Shown here: in pieces, positions 48,486 to 56,845 of the stretch
How the letters are laid out: each line of letters starts with the position of its first letter
Numbering within the stretch: position 1 is the stretch's first letter
Source: an uncultured Lachnospiraceae bacterium
GTDB taxonomy: Bacteria; Bacillota; Clostridia; Lachnospirales; Lachnospiraceae
Assembly (NCBI GenBank): GCA_910584945.1
Contig: CAJUDY010000005.1
Location: 79,834-143,833 of the forward strand
Direction: 5' to 3'
DNA length: 64,000 nucleotides
The notes under the pieces: model-generated
Databases searched by the model: none
Told to the model about the DNA's origin: nothing
What the model saw: the letters and a program-made list of their open reading frames with translations, nothing else
Translations under genes and position numbers: made by a program

Positions 48486-49520
48486 TCATTCACTCACGTC
48501 GATGAGCACCTTCATGGAAGTCGCCTTGTGATTCTCGATATATTTGTACGCCTTCTCCATATCGTCCAGACCAAAATGCACCGTCTTTAAGACATCCAGA
48601 TTGATCTTCTTCTCCTCGATCAGACGGATGGCTTTCTGAAAGTCTTCTTCCAGATACATCAGGGTACCGATCAGCTTGAACTCCTTTTCCTGTACGTCAA
48701 TCATCCGGATCGCCGGATCTTTTCCATAAATGCCCACGATGATGATATCGTTGCGCTTGCGGCAGACCTTGATCGCCTGGTTGATCGTCGCCTCCACGCC
48801 CACACATTCCAGAGCGCCGTCCACACCGTCTTTTCCAAACACTTCCTCTGCTTTTTCGCAAATGTCTTCTTTGGTCGTATTGATCACATGATCAATCCCG
48901 CACTTTTTGGCGATCTCCAGCTTTTCATCGCAGACGTCTGTGATCAGCACCGACTTTGCGCCTTCTGCCTTTGCCACCTGGGCCACCAGATTGCCGATGG
49001 TTCCTGCGCCGAATACCAGAATATTTTTGCCTTTGATATCATAAGTGAAGGTCTTGACTGCAGCCACGGCTACGGCTACCGGTTCCACCATCGCCCCGTC
49101 ATCATAATTCAGATTCTCCGGCAGCTTAAATACTAGGTGGGATCTCAGGGAAATATAGTCCTGTGCCGCTCCCGGAACCTTTCCGTTGCAGCCGATGACC
49201 TGAAGATCATGACAGATATTCTCATGACCGCTCCTGCAGTGATAACATTCCCCGCAGGTATACTGGGGACGGGCCGTCACCGGGTCGCCGATCTTAAAGC
49301 CAGTGACGCCTTCGCCTATAGCTTCCACCACACCGGAAAACTCGTGGCCCTGAACCACCGGAAGATAGATCGTCGGATGCTTTCCATAATAAGCATGAAT
49401 ATCCGAACCGCAGATTCCCATCCTCTTTACTTTGATCAACACTTCCCCTTTGGCCGGCACCGGTTTCTCGATGTCCCGCATGATCAGTTCCTGGGGTTGA
49501 TTCAAAAGAACACTACGCAT
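48486..49520 (-). CDS. Zinc-dependent medium-chain dehydrogenase (sorbitol/threonine dehydrogenase-like)
   Basis: The 344-aa oxidoreductase has the catalytic zinc ligands in GICGSDIHAYYG and GHEFSGVV, the structural zinc cluster CGECYHCRSGHENIC (residues about 85-99) and the NAD(P)-binding GAGTIGNLVAQVAK (about 165-178). It probably oxidises a polyol or sugar alcohol group. It is the last gene of the sugar operon, 65 bp after the permease stop. The ATG at 49520 follows AGAGGAGG; the upstream open frame contains a repeat element. The substrate is unknown. Confidence 0.92.
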   Translation of the reverse strand: MRSVLLNQPQELIMRDIEKPVPAKGEVLIKVKRMGICGSDIHAYYGKHPTIYLPVVQGHEFSGVVEAIGEGVTGFKIGDPVTARPQYTCGECYHCRSGHENICHDLQVIGCNGKVPGAAQDYISLRSHLVFKLPENLNYDDGAMVEPVAVAVAAVKTFTYDIKGKNILVFGAGTIGNLVAQVAKAEGAKSVLITDVCDEKLEIAKKCGIDHVINTTKEDICEKAEEVFGKDGVDGALECVGVEATINQAIKVCRKRNDIIIVGIYGKDPAIRMIDVQEKEFKLIGTLMYLEEDFQKAIRLIEEKKINLDVLKTVHFGLDDMEKAYKYIENHKATSMKVLIDVSE

Positions 49521-49542
49521 AACAAAAACCTCCTCTATTATA

Positions 49543-49573
49543 GTTCCGCATCCGCCTCTCACGATGCTTTTTA
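49543..49573 (-). repeat. Dispersed leader repeat, copy 5 (short form)
   Basis: Minus strand: AGCATCG, a short loop, then GGATGCGGAACT, with the stem GCATC (49567-49563) and GATGC (49552-49548). It is just upstream of the ribosome binding site of the dehydrogenase gene. Confidence 0.5.
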
Positions 49574-49585
49574 TTTTCTAAGTGA

Positions 49586-50554
49586 TCAGCCCGCGATCAC
49601 TACTTTTTTCTTTCTTTTTCTCTGCATCATATCATAGATCACCGCCAGAAGAAGGATAATGCCCTTCAGGATAATCTGGATATACTCGCTTACCTGGAGC
49701 ATGATCAGACCGTTGTTCAGGGCCGCGATGATCACGGAGCCCACCAGCACCTGATAGATCTTTCCTTCTCCGCCAGTCATGGACACGCCTCCCAGGACGC
49801 AGGCGGTGATGACGTCAAATTCCAGCCCGTTTCCGGTATTGGGAGCAGCTGTTTTGATCCTGGCCAGCATCACGATTCCGGCAAAGGTTGCAAAAAAGCA
49901 GCTGATTACATAAGTGAGAATCTTTGTCAGTTCCACATTCACACCGGACAGCCTGGCCGCCTCTTCGTTGCTGCCTATGGCGAAGAAAAACCGCCCGGCA
50001 TACATTCTTCTCAATATAAAATACCCCAGAAACAGCGCCAGCGCCATCAAAATAATCGGTATCGGTATACCCAGGAAACTCCCCAGGCCAATCTCACAGA
50101 AGGAATCGGGAAGATCTGATATGTTGCGGCCATCCGTCACCATAAAAGAAAAACCCTTTAATACATTCATAAACGCCATCGTCACGATAAACGGAGCCAC
50201 ATTCAGATAGGCCACGACAGACCCGATGACCACTCCTACCAACAGCATGACAATCATGGCCAGCAGGATTGCAACTACCGGATTCATTCCAAACCAAACC
50301 ATGAAAATCGCGCAGATCATACCTGTGGCGGACATCATAAATCCTACCGAAAGATTGATCCCGCCGGTAAGCAGCACGAACAACATTCCCACTGCGCAGA
50401 TACACACTGTGGACGACTGTTTCAGGATCGTCAAAAAGTTGGAAACCGTGACAAACTTTGGTTTCAGAATCCCAAATAGAATCACTTCCAGAATCAACAC
50501 CAGTACAATCCCATATTCTTTGATCCATTTACTCACTGGATTTTGTTTCTTCAT
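49586..50554 (-). CDS. Sugar ABC transporter, permease (RbsC type)
   Basis: The 322-aa membrane protein of the ribose/galactoside class has about eight to ten hydrophobic segments. The family's pieces are LTGGINLSVGFMMSATGM (residues about 65-82), AFIVTMAFMNVLKG-like PFIVTMAFMNVLKGFSFM, GSNEEAARLSGVNV (the ATPase-docking loop, near 205) and GLEFDVITACVLGGVSMTGG. The ATG at 50554 has GGGAGGG upstream and overlaps the ATPase gene end by 26 bp. Confidence 0.93.
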   Translation of the reverse strand: MKKQNPVSKWIKEYGIVLVLILEVILFGILKPKFVTVSNFLTILKQSSTVCICAVGMLFVLLTGGINLSVGFMMSATGMICAIFMVWFGMNPVVAILLAMIVMLLVGVVIGSVVAYLNVAPFIVTMAFMNVLKGFSFMVTDGRNISDLPDSFCEIGLGSFLGIPIPIILMALALFLGYFILRRMYAGRFFFAIGSNEEAARLSGVNVELTKILTYVISCFFATFAGIVMLARIKTAAPNTGNGLEFDVITACVLGGVSMTGGEGKIYQVLVGSVIIAALNNGLIMLQVSEYIQIILKGIILLLAVIYDMMQRKRKKKVVIAG

Positions 50555-52049
50555 CTTTTTCCCTCCCTCTGTGCTGCGATGCATAAGCCAGAATTTTCTC
50601 CGAGTCAAATTCTTCTTTTATCAGTTCCCCGGTCTTATGTCCCTCACAGAACACCACAATCCGGTCCGACATGCCCAAAAGCTCATCCATTTCCGACGTA
50701 ATCATCAGGATCGTCATTCCATCTGCGATGAGTTCGTTCATCAGCTTATAGATCTCCTGCTTTGCCCCCACGTCGATCCCTCTGGTGGGCTCATCGATGA
50801 TGATCAGTTCAGGTTTTGTCGCCAGTTCTTTGGAAAGGACCACCTTCTGCTGGTTGCCTCCGCTTAATTCTTTTGCAATCTGTTCTCCGGAATAGATCTT
50901 GATCCGCATCTTTTCCTTATAATATGCCGTCAGTTCTTCTTCTTTCCGACGGTTTAGAATTCCCTTGGAAGACAGCTTTTTTAAAATCGGCAAAGCGATA
51001 TTCTCTTTCACCGATTCCTCCAGAACAAGTCCCTGTCTCTTCCGGTCTTCCGGCACCATGGCAATTCCATGCTTCATCGCAGCGCCTGGACTTGTGATCT
51101 GTATTTTTTTCCCTTTCAGCCAGATTTCACCGCCCTCTGCCTTCTCCGCACCGAACAAAAGCTGTGCGAATTCGGTCCTTCCTGCGCCGACCAGCCCTCC
51201 CAGACCCAGGACCTCACCCTTTTTAATGACAAGAGAAATATCCTGCACCCCGTTGCCGGTCAGTCCTCTGGTCTCCACAAGGATCTCGGAACCAGTATGC
51301 TTTGGCCTCTGAGGATACACCTCGCTCATGGCGCGACCCACCATCAGTTGGATCAGCTCATCCTGATTGGTGTCCTTTACATCCAGAGTTTTGATCATCT
51401 TTCCATCTCTTAAGACAGTAACCCGATCTGCCAGTCGGAAGATCTCATCCAAACGATGAGAGATATAGATGATCGTGATTTCTTTCTTTCTCAGCTTCTC
51501 AATCTGCTGAAATAAAATCTCCACCTCATGGTTGGAAAGAGGCGCTGTAGGCTCGTCGAAAATAATCAGTTTAGAATCCGCAACCAGTGCTTTTGACAGT
51601 TCTACCATCTGTTGATATCCAATCGTCAGATCTCCCACCACCGCATCCGGAGATACGGACAATTCCATTTCCTCCAGAAGTTCCTGCGCTCTTTCGTACA
51701 TCCTTTTTTCATCCAGCAGAATTCCTTTTCTCGGAAGTTCACTCAAAAAGATATTCTCGGCAACCGTCAGGTGACTCACCATATTCAGCTCCTGATAAAT
51801 ACAGCCGATCCCCAGCTCCTTGGCCCCGCTGGGAGTAAAGCCGGTATACTCTTTCCCCATGTACCGGATCACGCCTTTTGTAGGATTGTGAAAACCTGTC
51901 AAAGTTTTGATCAAGGTAGATTTTCCTGCTCCGTTTTCCCCCACAAGCGCGTGAACCTCACCTTTTCTGAAATCAATACTTACATCATCCAGGGCAACAA
52001 CTCCTGGAAACAATTTGCTCACATGTTCCAATTCCAGAATTGTATCCAT
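50529..52049 (-). CDS. Sugar ABC transporter, ATP-binding protein (RbsA/MglA type, two ATPase domains)
   Basis: The 506-aa protein has two ABC domains. The first has Walker A GENGAGKSTL (residues about 37-46), DLTIGYQQMVELSKAL and FDEPTAPL. The second (about 250-500) has the degenerate Walker A GLVGAGRTEF, ELSGGNQQKVVLSK and IIDEPTRGIDVGAK. This is the pattern of ribose-, galactose- and xylose-type importers. The ATG at 52049 follows AAGGAGG. It sits between binding-protein and permease genes. Confidence 0.95.
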   Translation of the reverse strand: MDTILELEHVSKLFPGVVALDDVSIDFRKGEVHALVGENGAGKSTLIKTLTGFHNPTKGVIRYMGKEYTGFTPSGAKELGIGCIYQELNMVSHLTVAENIFLSELPRKGILLDEKRMYERAQELLEEMELSVSPDAVVGDLTIGYQQMVELSKALVADSKLIIFDEPTAPLSNHEVEILFQQIEKLRKKEITIIYISHRLDEIFRLADRVTVLRDGKMIKTLDVKDTNQDELIQLMVGRAMSEVYPQRPKHTGSEILVETRGLTGNGVQDISLVIKKGEVLGLGGLVGAGRTEFAQLLFGAEKAEGGEIWLKGKKIQITSPGAAMKHGIAMVPEDRKRQGLVLEESVKENIALPILKKLSSKGILNRRKEEELTAYYKEKMRIKIYSGEQIAKELSGGNQQKVVLSKELATKPELIIIDEPTRGIDVGAKQEIYKLMNELIADGMTILMITSEMDELLGMSDRIVVFCEGHKTGELIKEEFDSEKILAYASQHRGREKDEETKSSE

Positions 52050-52143
52050 CCGCTCACTACCTCCTTTCTCTTTTTCATATGCCATCTTTGCCGGAATCGG
52101 GAATGCCCCAGCAAAGCTTACAGCATTCCCATCCGTCTATTTG

Positions 52144-53214
52144 TCAATTCCATCCAAAATCAGTCATGATTTGATCAATGCTGCTTTCATCCACATAGGA
52201 AACATCATATACTACACGCACCGGATCGTCGGTCAGTCCGTCGATCTCCATCGCCGCCTTCATTGCTTCCAGATGCACTTTCGCTTTGTCCACAGAGGGT
52301 GAACCCCAGGAGCCAAGAAGCTTGATATACTTGCCTTCCTGCATCATCTCTCCGGACACTTTGGAGATATCCATCGCTGCCGCCATCATGGCATCCGGTT
52401 CCACGCCCGCGCTCTCTGCCGCAGTGCAGAAACCTGCCATATTGTCTCCTGCGATTCCAAGCGCCACATCTACATCCGTCGCCTGGAATACAGACTCGCC
52501 CATCGTATTGCCCTCTGCCTGGTTTGCCGGAGAAATGCGGGATACCACTTCCACCTCTGCTTTGCAGGTCTCGGTAAATCCGTCTAACAGACCCGCCGCA
52601 CGGTCAATGCAGGCTTCCTCATACACATACTCCAAAAGACATAATTTGATCGTCTCTTTTTCCGGCCAGTTCTCATTCACCCAGTCGCCTGCCTTTACAC
52701 CCAGTCCATGAGCATTGTCGTACTCGTCCGCCGCCACATAGGACTGTGCGTTGAAGTTCGGTCCGTCAATACTTACAATATGTACGCCCTGCTCTACCGC
52801 ACTCTTACATACATCGCTCAATGCATCATAGTCTGCGGGGGAGATCGCGATTACTTTGTAACCTGCCTCTATACAGCTCTCCACCTGCTCCACCTGCTTT
52901 GCCGCGTTCATATCGCAGTCCATGGTGGTCACTTCAAAGCCATAATCCGCCGCCTGGTCCACCACGCCCTGAGACATCAGCTGCCATACTTCACTGCGGG
53001 ATTTGGTCAGATACGCTGCCTGGATCAGGTCGCCTTCCGCAGAATCCGCTGCCGGTGTCTCCTGTGCCTCTTCCGCTCCTTCCTCTGCCGCCGGGGTCTC
53101 CTCGGAGGTCTCCGCCGGAGCGTCTTCGGCCGCTGGGGTCTCCCCGCCGCCGCAGGCTGCCAAAGAAGCTGTCATCGCCATTGCCATCAGTGCTACCAGT
53201 AATTTCCTTTTCAT
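52144..53214 (-). CDS. Sugar ABC transporter, substrate-binding lipoprotein (periplasmic-binding family)
   Basis: The 356-aa protein has a lipoprotein signal (LAACGGG, Cys near 22), a Glu/Ala/Pro-rich linker (residues about 26-60) and a RbsB-type type I binding fold with AAYLTKSRSEVWQLMSQGVV, EQVESCIEAGYKVIAISPAD and a VVSIDGPN-like (IVSIDGPNFNAQSYVA) segment. It binds a sugar-like ligand for the adjacent transporter. The ATG at 53214 has AAAAGGAG upstream, and a promoter lies 20 bp further on. Confidence 0.94.
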   Translation of the reverse strand: MKRKLLVALMAMAMTASLAACGGGETPAAEDAPAETSEETPAAEEGAEEAQETPAADSAEGDLIQAAYLTKSRSEVWQLMSQGVVDQAADYGFEVTTMDCDMNAAKQVEQVESCIEAGYKVIAISPADYDALSDVCKSAVEQGVHIVSIDGPNFNAQSYVAADEYDNAHGLGVKAGDWVNENWPEKETIKLCLLEYVYEEACIDRAAGLLDGFTETCKAEVEVVSRISPANQAEGNTMGESVFQATDVDVALGIAGDNMAGFCTAAESAGVEPDAMMAAAMDISKVSGEMMQEGKYIKLLGSWGSPSVDKAKVHLEAMKAAMEIDGLTDDPVRVVYDVSYVDESSIDQIMTDFGWN

Positions 53215-53233
53215 AGTTTCTCTCCTTTTAATT

Positions 53234-53261
53234 ATTTTATGTACATTTATAAAAATGCCAA
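53234..53261 (-). promoter_or_regulatory. Promoter of the sugar-transport genes
   Basis: Minus strand: -35 TTGGCA (53261-53256), 16-bp spacer, -10 TAAAAT (53239-53234). It lies after the repressor gene and allows transport genes to be expressed separately from the kinase and aldolase. Confidence 0.55.
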
Positions 53262-53280
53262 AATCCATAAGGATGGATTT
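53261..53280 (-). terminator. Weak terminator-like hairpin after the ROK repressor gene
   Basis: On the minus strand AAATCC and GGATTT form a short stem; TGGCATTTTT follows. It overlaps the -35 of the next promoter. The stem is only 6 bp, so its role is doubtful. Confidence 0.3.
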
Positions 53281-53305
53281 TTTATCTTGGTCAGCCTGCT
53301 CTTTT

Positions 53306-53318
53306 CGAAACGTTTTCC
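53306..53318 (-). promoter_or_regulatory. Possible catabolite-response (cre) site
   Basis: GGAAAACGTTTCG on the minus strand differs from the consensus TGAAAACGTTTTCA type mainly at its outer bases; the ten-base core GAAACGTTTT is symmetrical. It is between the ROK repressor stop and the transport promoter, a sensible place for CcpA control. Confidence 0.35.
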
Positions 53319-53322
53319 GGGG

Positions 53323-54546
53323 TTACTTATCTGCCACAGCCATTCTCCGGAAAGAATCCGGAATTTTTACCATTTCTTCAATTAGAATCAGGCATGCTCC
53401 GCTTAATACGGAATTGGGTAAAGTACTATAGACAATACTCATATGGTCATAAACTTTCGGCTGAATCCGCTCTCTGGCACTCTCCTTTACAATCTCCAGA
53501 AAGCGATCTCCCGCCTTAGACAATTCATCTCCAATGATAATTTTTCCAGGGTTATAGAGATTCGCAATATTGGCAATCCCATATCCCAGATACCGGGCCG
53601 CATCATCAATGACATGTCTTGCCAGGACATCTCCTTTGGCATATGCTTTCAGGAGATCCGTGATGCTGCAGTCCTCTGTACAGACCGTCTGGGGGAATTC
53701 TCCTGCCAGTTCCTTCACCCGCCTTTGTATGGCCAATGTGGAACAGTATCCTTCCAGGCATCCATAGTTGCCGCATTCACAGCGCGGTCCGTCATACCGG
53801 ATACTCATATGACCAATCTCTCCTGCGAGTCCCATGGAACCGGTCAGAAGCCTTCCGTTATCAATCACGCCCGCGCCGACGCCCTGCCCCGGCATAATAC
53901 ACAGCAGCGAGGCGTCATCATCATAATTCAGCGTATAGAACCATTCCGCCACGGCTGCAGCCTTCACATCATGTTCCGCCATCACACGGAACCCTGTTTT
54001 TTCACTGAGCTTCTGGGCGATGTTCACATTCTGCCAGCCCTGACGCGCCGTCAAAAGCGCAATCTGTCCTTCTTCCTTGATATATGGACCAGGAAGGGCC
54101 AGCGCCACCCCCAGTATAAACTGATTTCTGCACAGCCTGGCTTTTTTCCGGATCTGAAAAACCATCTGATCCAACAGTTCGTTGATGGGGCTGTTCAGTC
54201 CAATGGAGAAGCATTCCTGCTGTCTGCATTCCCCGTAAATATCAAACAGTCCTACAATAAAATGTCTTCTTGTAAGCCAGATTCCGATGATCGCATAGTT
54301 TTCCACCGCCAGACTGAGCATGATCGCTCTGCGTCCGTTTTTGCCGGTGGACAGTCCTACTTCCTCGACAATCCCCCAGTTGATCAGATCACCTACAATA
54401 TTGGTAACCGTCGCCTGATTCAGCCCGGTAAGCTTTGAGATTTCCACTCTGGATATCCGCTGTTGTCCCTGGATCGTCCGAAGAACCAGCGAGCGGTTCA
54501 TCTGCTGTAAATCCGTCTTATTTTTTCCTTTTTGTTCATAGCTCAT
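53323..54546 (-). CDS. ROK-family transcriptional repressor (NagC/XylR type)
   Basis: The 407-aa protein has an N-terminal helix-turn-helix (residues about 12-60; MNRSLVLRTIQGQQRISRVE, ISKLTGLNQATVTNIV). A ROK sugar-binding domain follows with LALPGPYIKEEG, EHDVKAAAVAEWFY, MPGQGVGAGVIDNGRLL, GEIGHMSIRYDGPRCECGNYGCLE (zinc-binding cysteines) and a late NLYNPGKIIIGDE. Proteins of this type release DNA when their sugar binds. It lies between the aldolase and the binding-protein genes, and matching palindromes occur before it and before the kinase gene. Confidence 0.92.
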   Translation of the reverse strand: MSYEQKGKNKTDLQQMNRSLVLRTIQGQQRISRVEISKLTGLNQATVTNIVGDLINWGIVEEVGLSTGKNGRRAIMLSLAVENYAIIGIWLTRRHFIVGLFDIYGECRQQECFSIGLNSPINELLDQMVFQIRKKARLCRNQFILGVALALPGPYIKEEGQIALLTARQGWQNVNIAQKLSEKTGFRVMAEHDVKAAAVAEWFYTLNYDDDASLLCIMPGQGVGAGVIDNGRLLTGSMGLAGEIGHMSIRYDGPRCECGNYGCLEGYCSTLAIQRRVKELAGEFPQTVCTEDCSITDLLKAYAKGDVLARHVIDDAARYLGYGIANIANLYNPGKIIIGDELSKAGDRFLEIVKESARERIQPKVYDHMSIVYSTLPNSVLSGACLILIEEMVKIPDSFRRMAVADK

Positions 54547-54580
54547 CTCAAATCCCCTCTTTCTATTGACTTGTCCTTTT

Positions 54581-54617
54581 ATTATATATCATGACAAAAC
54601 GTATTGTTCAATAAAAA
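54581..54617 (-). promoter_or_regulatory. Promoter and operator of the ROK repressor gene
   Basis: Minus strand: -35 TTGAAC (54611-54606), 17-bp spacer to TATATA (54588-54583) or 19 bp to TATAAT (54586-54581). The TTTTTATTGAACAAT stretch (54617-54603) overlaps the -35 and resembles the palindrome at 56574-56588, so the repressor may control itself. Confidence 0.5.
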
Positions 54618-54644
54618 GCAGGCTTTGAAACAGCTTCCGCTTGA

Positions 54645-55499
54645 TCAGGCCATGTTTTCACTGCCAAATACATCGATTCTTCTCATAATCTCCTGTGCAC
54701 AAGCCTCTTTTACCGGTCTCATAAAGGTACGGGGATCTATATCATCCGGATTCTCTCTCAGCGCCTCTTTCAATGCGTCAGTATAGGTTTTTTTAAGCTG
54801 TGTTCCCACGTTGATTTTGCTCATGCCCATCTGTATGCATTTACGGAAATCTTCTTCCGGGACGCCGGTACCTCCGTGAAGTACCAGCGGACATTTCGTC
54901 AGCTTGAGAATCCTGTCCAGTCTGTCAAAGTCGAGCTTGGGCTCCGCCTTATAAAAACCGTGTGCCGTGCCAATGGACACCGCCAGCGCGTCGATCCCGG
55001 TCTCCTCCACAAAGCGCGGAACGTCCTCCGGATTCGTATACGCCTTTTCCTTTTCGGAAACGACCACATTCTCTTCTCTTCCGCCGAGTTTTCCCAGCTC
55101 AGCCTCAACCGAACAGCCGTATGCTCTCGCATAGTCCACAATCATTCTGGTATCGGCGATATTTTCTTCATATTTTTTCTTGGATGCGTCCACCATGACC
55201 GAACTGAAACCGGCGCGGATACACTCTTTGATCAGATCATAGTCCGTGGCATGATCCAGATGCAGGCAGACCGGAATTTGGTAGCTGTCACTCATTCCTT
55301 TTACCATACCCACCAGCTGATGAAGTCCCACATATTTGACGCACGCCATGGACGTCATCAGGATAATCGGCGAATGCTTTCTCGCGGCGCCCATAACCAT
55401 GCCCTCTGAGTCTTCGTAGCTGTTCATATTAAATCCGCCCACAGCATACTTCTTTTCTCTTGTATCCGACAAAATTTCCTTTAAAGTTGTAAGTGCCAT
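54645..55499 (-). CDS. Class II fructose-bisphosphate aldolase-family enzyme (GatY/KbaY/Fba type)
   Basis: The 284-aa enzyme is a zinc-dependent aldolase. It has AVGGFNMNSYEDSEGMV, the catalytic and zinc residues in CLHLDHATDYDLIKECI (residues about 78-94), EAELGKLGGREE (about 132-143), AVSIGTAHGFYK with a zinc His, PLVLHGGTGVPEE and KINVGTQLKK. The natural substrate would be a ketose 1-phosphate or 1,6-bisphosphate. It lies between the sugar kinase and repressor genes, so it probably cleaves the kinase product or a derivative. Confidence 0.93.
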   Translation of the reverse strand: MALTTLKEILSDTREKKYAVGGFNMNSYEDSEGMVMGAARKHSPIILMTSMACVKYVGLHQLVGMVKGMSDSYQIPVCLHLDHATDYDLIKECIRAGFSSVMVDASKKKYEENIADTRMIVDYARAYGCSVEAELGKLGGREENVVVSEKEKAYTNPEDVPRFVEETGIDALAVSIGTAHGFYKAEPKLDFDRLDRILKLTKCPLVLHGGTGVPEEDFRKCIQMGMSKINVGTQLKKTYTDALKEALRENPDDIDPRTFMRPVKEACAQEIMRRIDVFGSENMA

Positions 55500-55523
55500 T
55501 TTCCCGCTCCTTCTTTTATGTAT

Positions 55524-56513
55524 TTATTTGCTTCCGAAATGTTTGTTTTTTTCCAGATATTCCCGAATCAGATAATAGGCGCCGTAGAGAACGACGTTGT
55601 CATTCATCCTGGAATACTGAACTCGATCCTCCGGAATCTCGATGTTTGTCCGTTTACGCAGCTGCTTCATCATTTCTTCATGAAAAAACCTCCTTGCTTT
55701 GATCACGCCGCCTCCCAGCACAAACAGCTCCGGGTCGAGCACATTGAAGAGCACCGACAGCCCGCATCCAAGATAATAGCCTTCCTTCCGGTAAAACTCC
55801 AGCGCGTAAACATCTCCTTCTTCCGCCGCAGCCGTCAGATATCTGCCTTCAATCCGATCCGGATCATATCCGACCGCCTCGAAGGCAGCGCTTTTCACAC
55901 CAGCCTTTAAGTCTTCCACCATTTTCCGCTTCATGGCTGTACCGGACGCGTACATTTCCAGACATCCTTTACTGCCGCAGGGGCAGGGCCTTCCTTCCGG
56001 TTCAATACTGATATGTCCAAACTCGGCCGCTCCGTCATTCTTTCCATGGTAGATCTCTTTATTGATCACCGCGCCGCCGCCGCAGCCTGTGCTGACAGTC
56101 ATATACATGACATTGCTCAATCCCTTTCCCAGTCCGCAGCGCTGCTCCGCCAGCGCTCCGAGATTGCCGTCGTTGTCCATGATCACCGGTTTTCCAAAAT
56201 CATGTTTCAGCCGGTCCACAACGGGGAAATCGTACCAGCCCATCATGGGCGCATAGATAATAATCCCTTTTTCCACATTCAGCGGACCAGGACCTCCCAC
56301 GCCAATCCCGAGTACCTCCTGCATATCCAGACCGAAGTGTGCAATGATATGGTCCAGAACCCCCTTGCTGTTCTGATAGACTGCTTCCTCTCCCTGATAG
56401 GTCCGTGATTTTGCCACATAAAAATAATCATCCACAGGTTTTCCATCTTCCGAGAATAAAGCGCCTGTCGTCTTTGTCCCTCCTATGTCAAGGACCAGAT
56501 AATATTTTCCCAT
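55524..56513 (-). CDS. ROK-family sugar kinase
   Basis: The 329-aa kinase has the phosphate-binding LDIGGTKTTGAL (residues about 8-19), GIGVGGPGPLN, catalytic Asp in IMDNDGNLGALAE (about 112-124), TVSTGCGGGAVINKEI, EFGHISIEPEGRPCPCGSKG (zinc site) and LDPELFVLGGGV. ROK kinases phosphorylate glucose, fructose, mannose, allose or amino sugars; the substrate cannot be named. It is the first gene of the operon, with a repeated AT-rich operator region upstream. Confidence 0.93.
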   Translation of the reverse strand: MGKYYLVLDIGGTKTTGALFSEDGKPVDDYFYVAKSRTYQGEEAVYQNSKGVLDHIIAHFGLDMQEVLGIGVGGPGPLNVEKGIIIYAPMMGWYDFPVVDRLKHDFGKPVIMDNDGNLGALAEQRCGLGKGLSNVMYMTVSTGCGGGAVINKEIYHGKNDGAAEFGHISIEPEGRPCPCGSKGCLEMYASGTAMKRKMVEDLKAGVKSAAFEAVGYDPDRIEGRYLTAAAEEGDVYALEFYRKEGYYLGCGLSVLFNVLDPELFVLGGGVIKARRFFHEEMMKQLRKRTNIEIPEDRVQYSRMNDNVVLYGAYYLIREYLEKNKHFGSK

Positions 56514-56535
56514 CGTTCTTTACGCTCCAGACAAA

Positions 56536-56591
56536 TATTATTTATTGAAACTATTTATTTTTTGAAACTATTTATTTATTGAATAAATTAT
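56536..56591 (-). promoter_or_regulatory. Operator region of the sugar operon
   Basis: Two direct repeats of TTGAAACTATTTATT (near 56545 and 56562) precede a perfect palindrome, ATTTATT-G-AATAAAT (56574-56588). A similar TTTATTGAA-containing site overlaps the repressor promoter at 54603. It lies between the -10 and the start codon, where repressor binding would block transcription. Confidence 0.5.
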
Positions 56592-56602
56592 ATTGTGCTT
56601 TA

Positions 56603-56631
56603 TTTTTATCATACTCCGTCAATTTTGTCAA
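56603..56631 (-). promoter_or_regulatory. Promoter of the sugar operon (ROK kinase gene first)
   Basis: Minus strand: perfect -35 TTGACA (56631-56626), 17-bp spacer, weak -10 TAAAAA (56608-56603). The rest of the 56632-56767 gap shows nothing else I can name. Confidence 0.5.
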
Positions 56632-56767
56632 TATTATTTCTGATCTTTTCTCTCTTTCGTAATACTGCACAATTCAGCCCCTCTATTTTTGTCTATTTTT
56701 ACTTGTTGACGTCTGCCTTTTTCCTCCTGTATCTCTATCAATACATTCGGTGAATGGATTTCAGACA

Positions 56768-56796
56768 TTGATTTTTTCAAAATAACGCTCTATACT
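56768..56796 (+). promoter_or_regulatory. Sigma-A promoter of the P-loop kinase gene
   Basis: -35 TTGATT (56768-56773), 17-bp spacer, -10 TATACT (56791-56796). The start codon at 56846 is 50 bp downstream. Confidence 0.65.
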
Positions 56797-56845
56797 GAAA
56801 AAACGAAATGTAATCATAGAACGCTGACCAGGAGGATTGATTATT

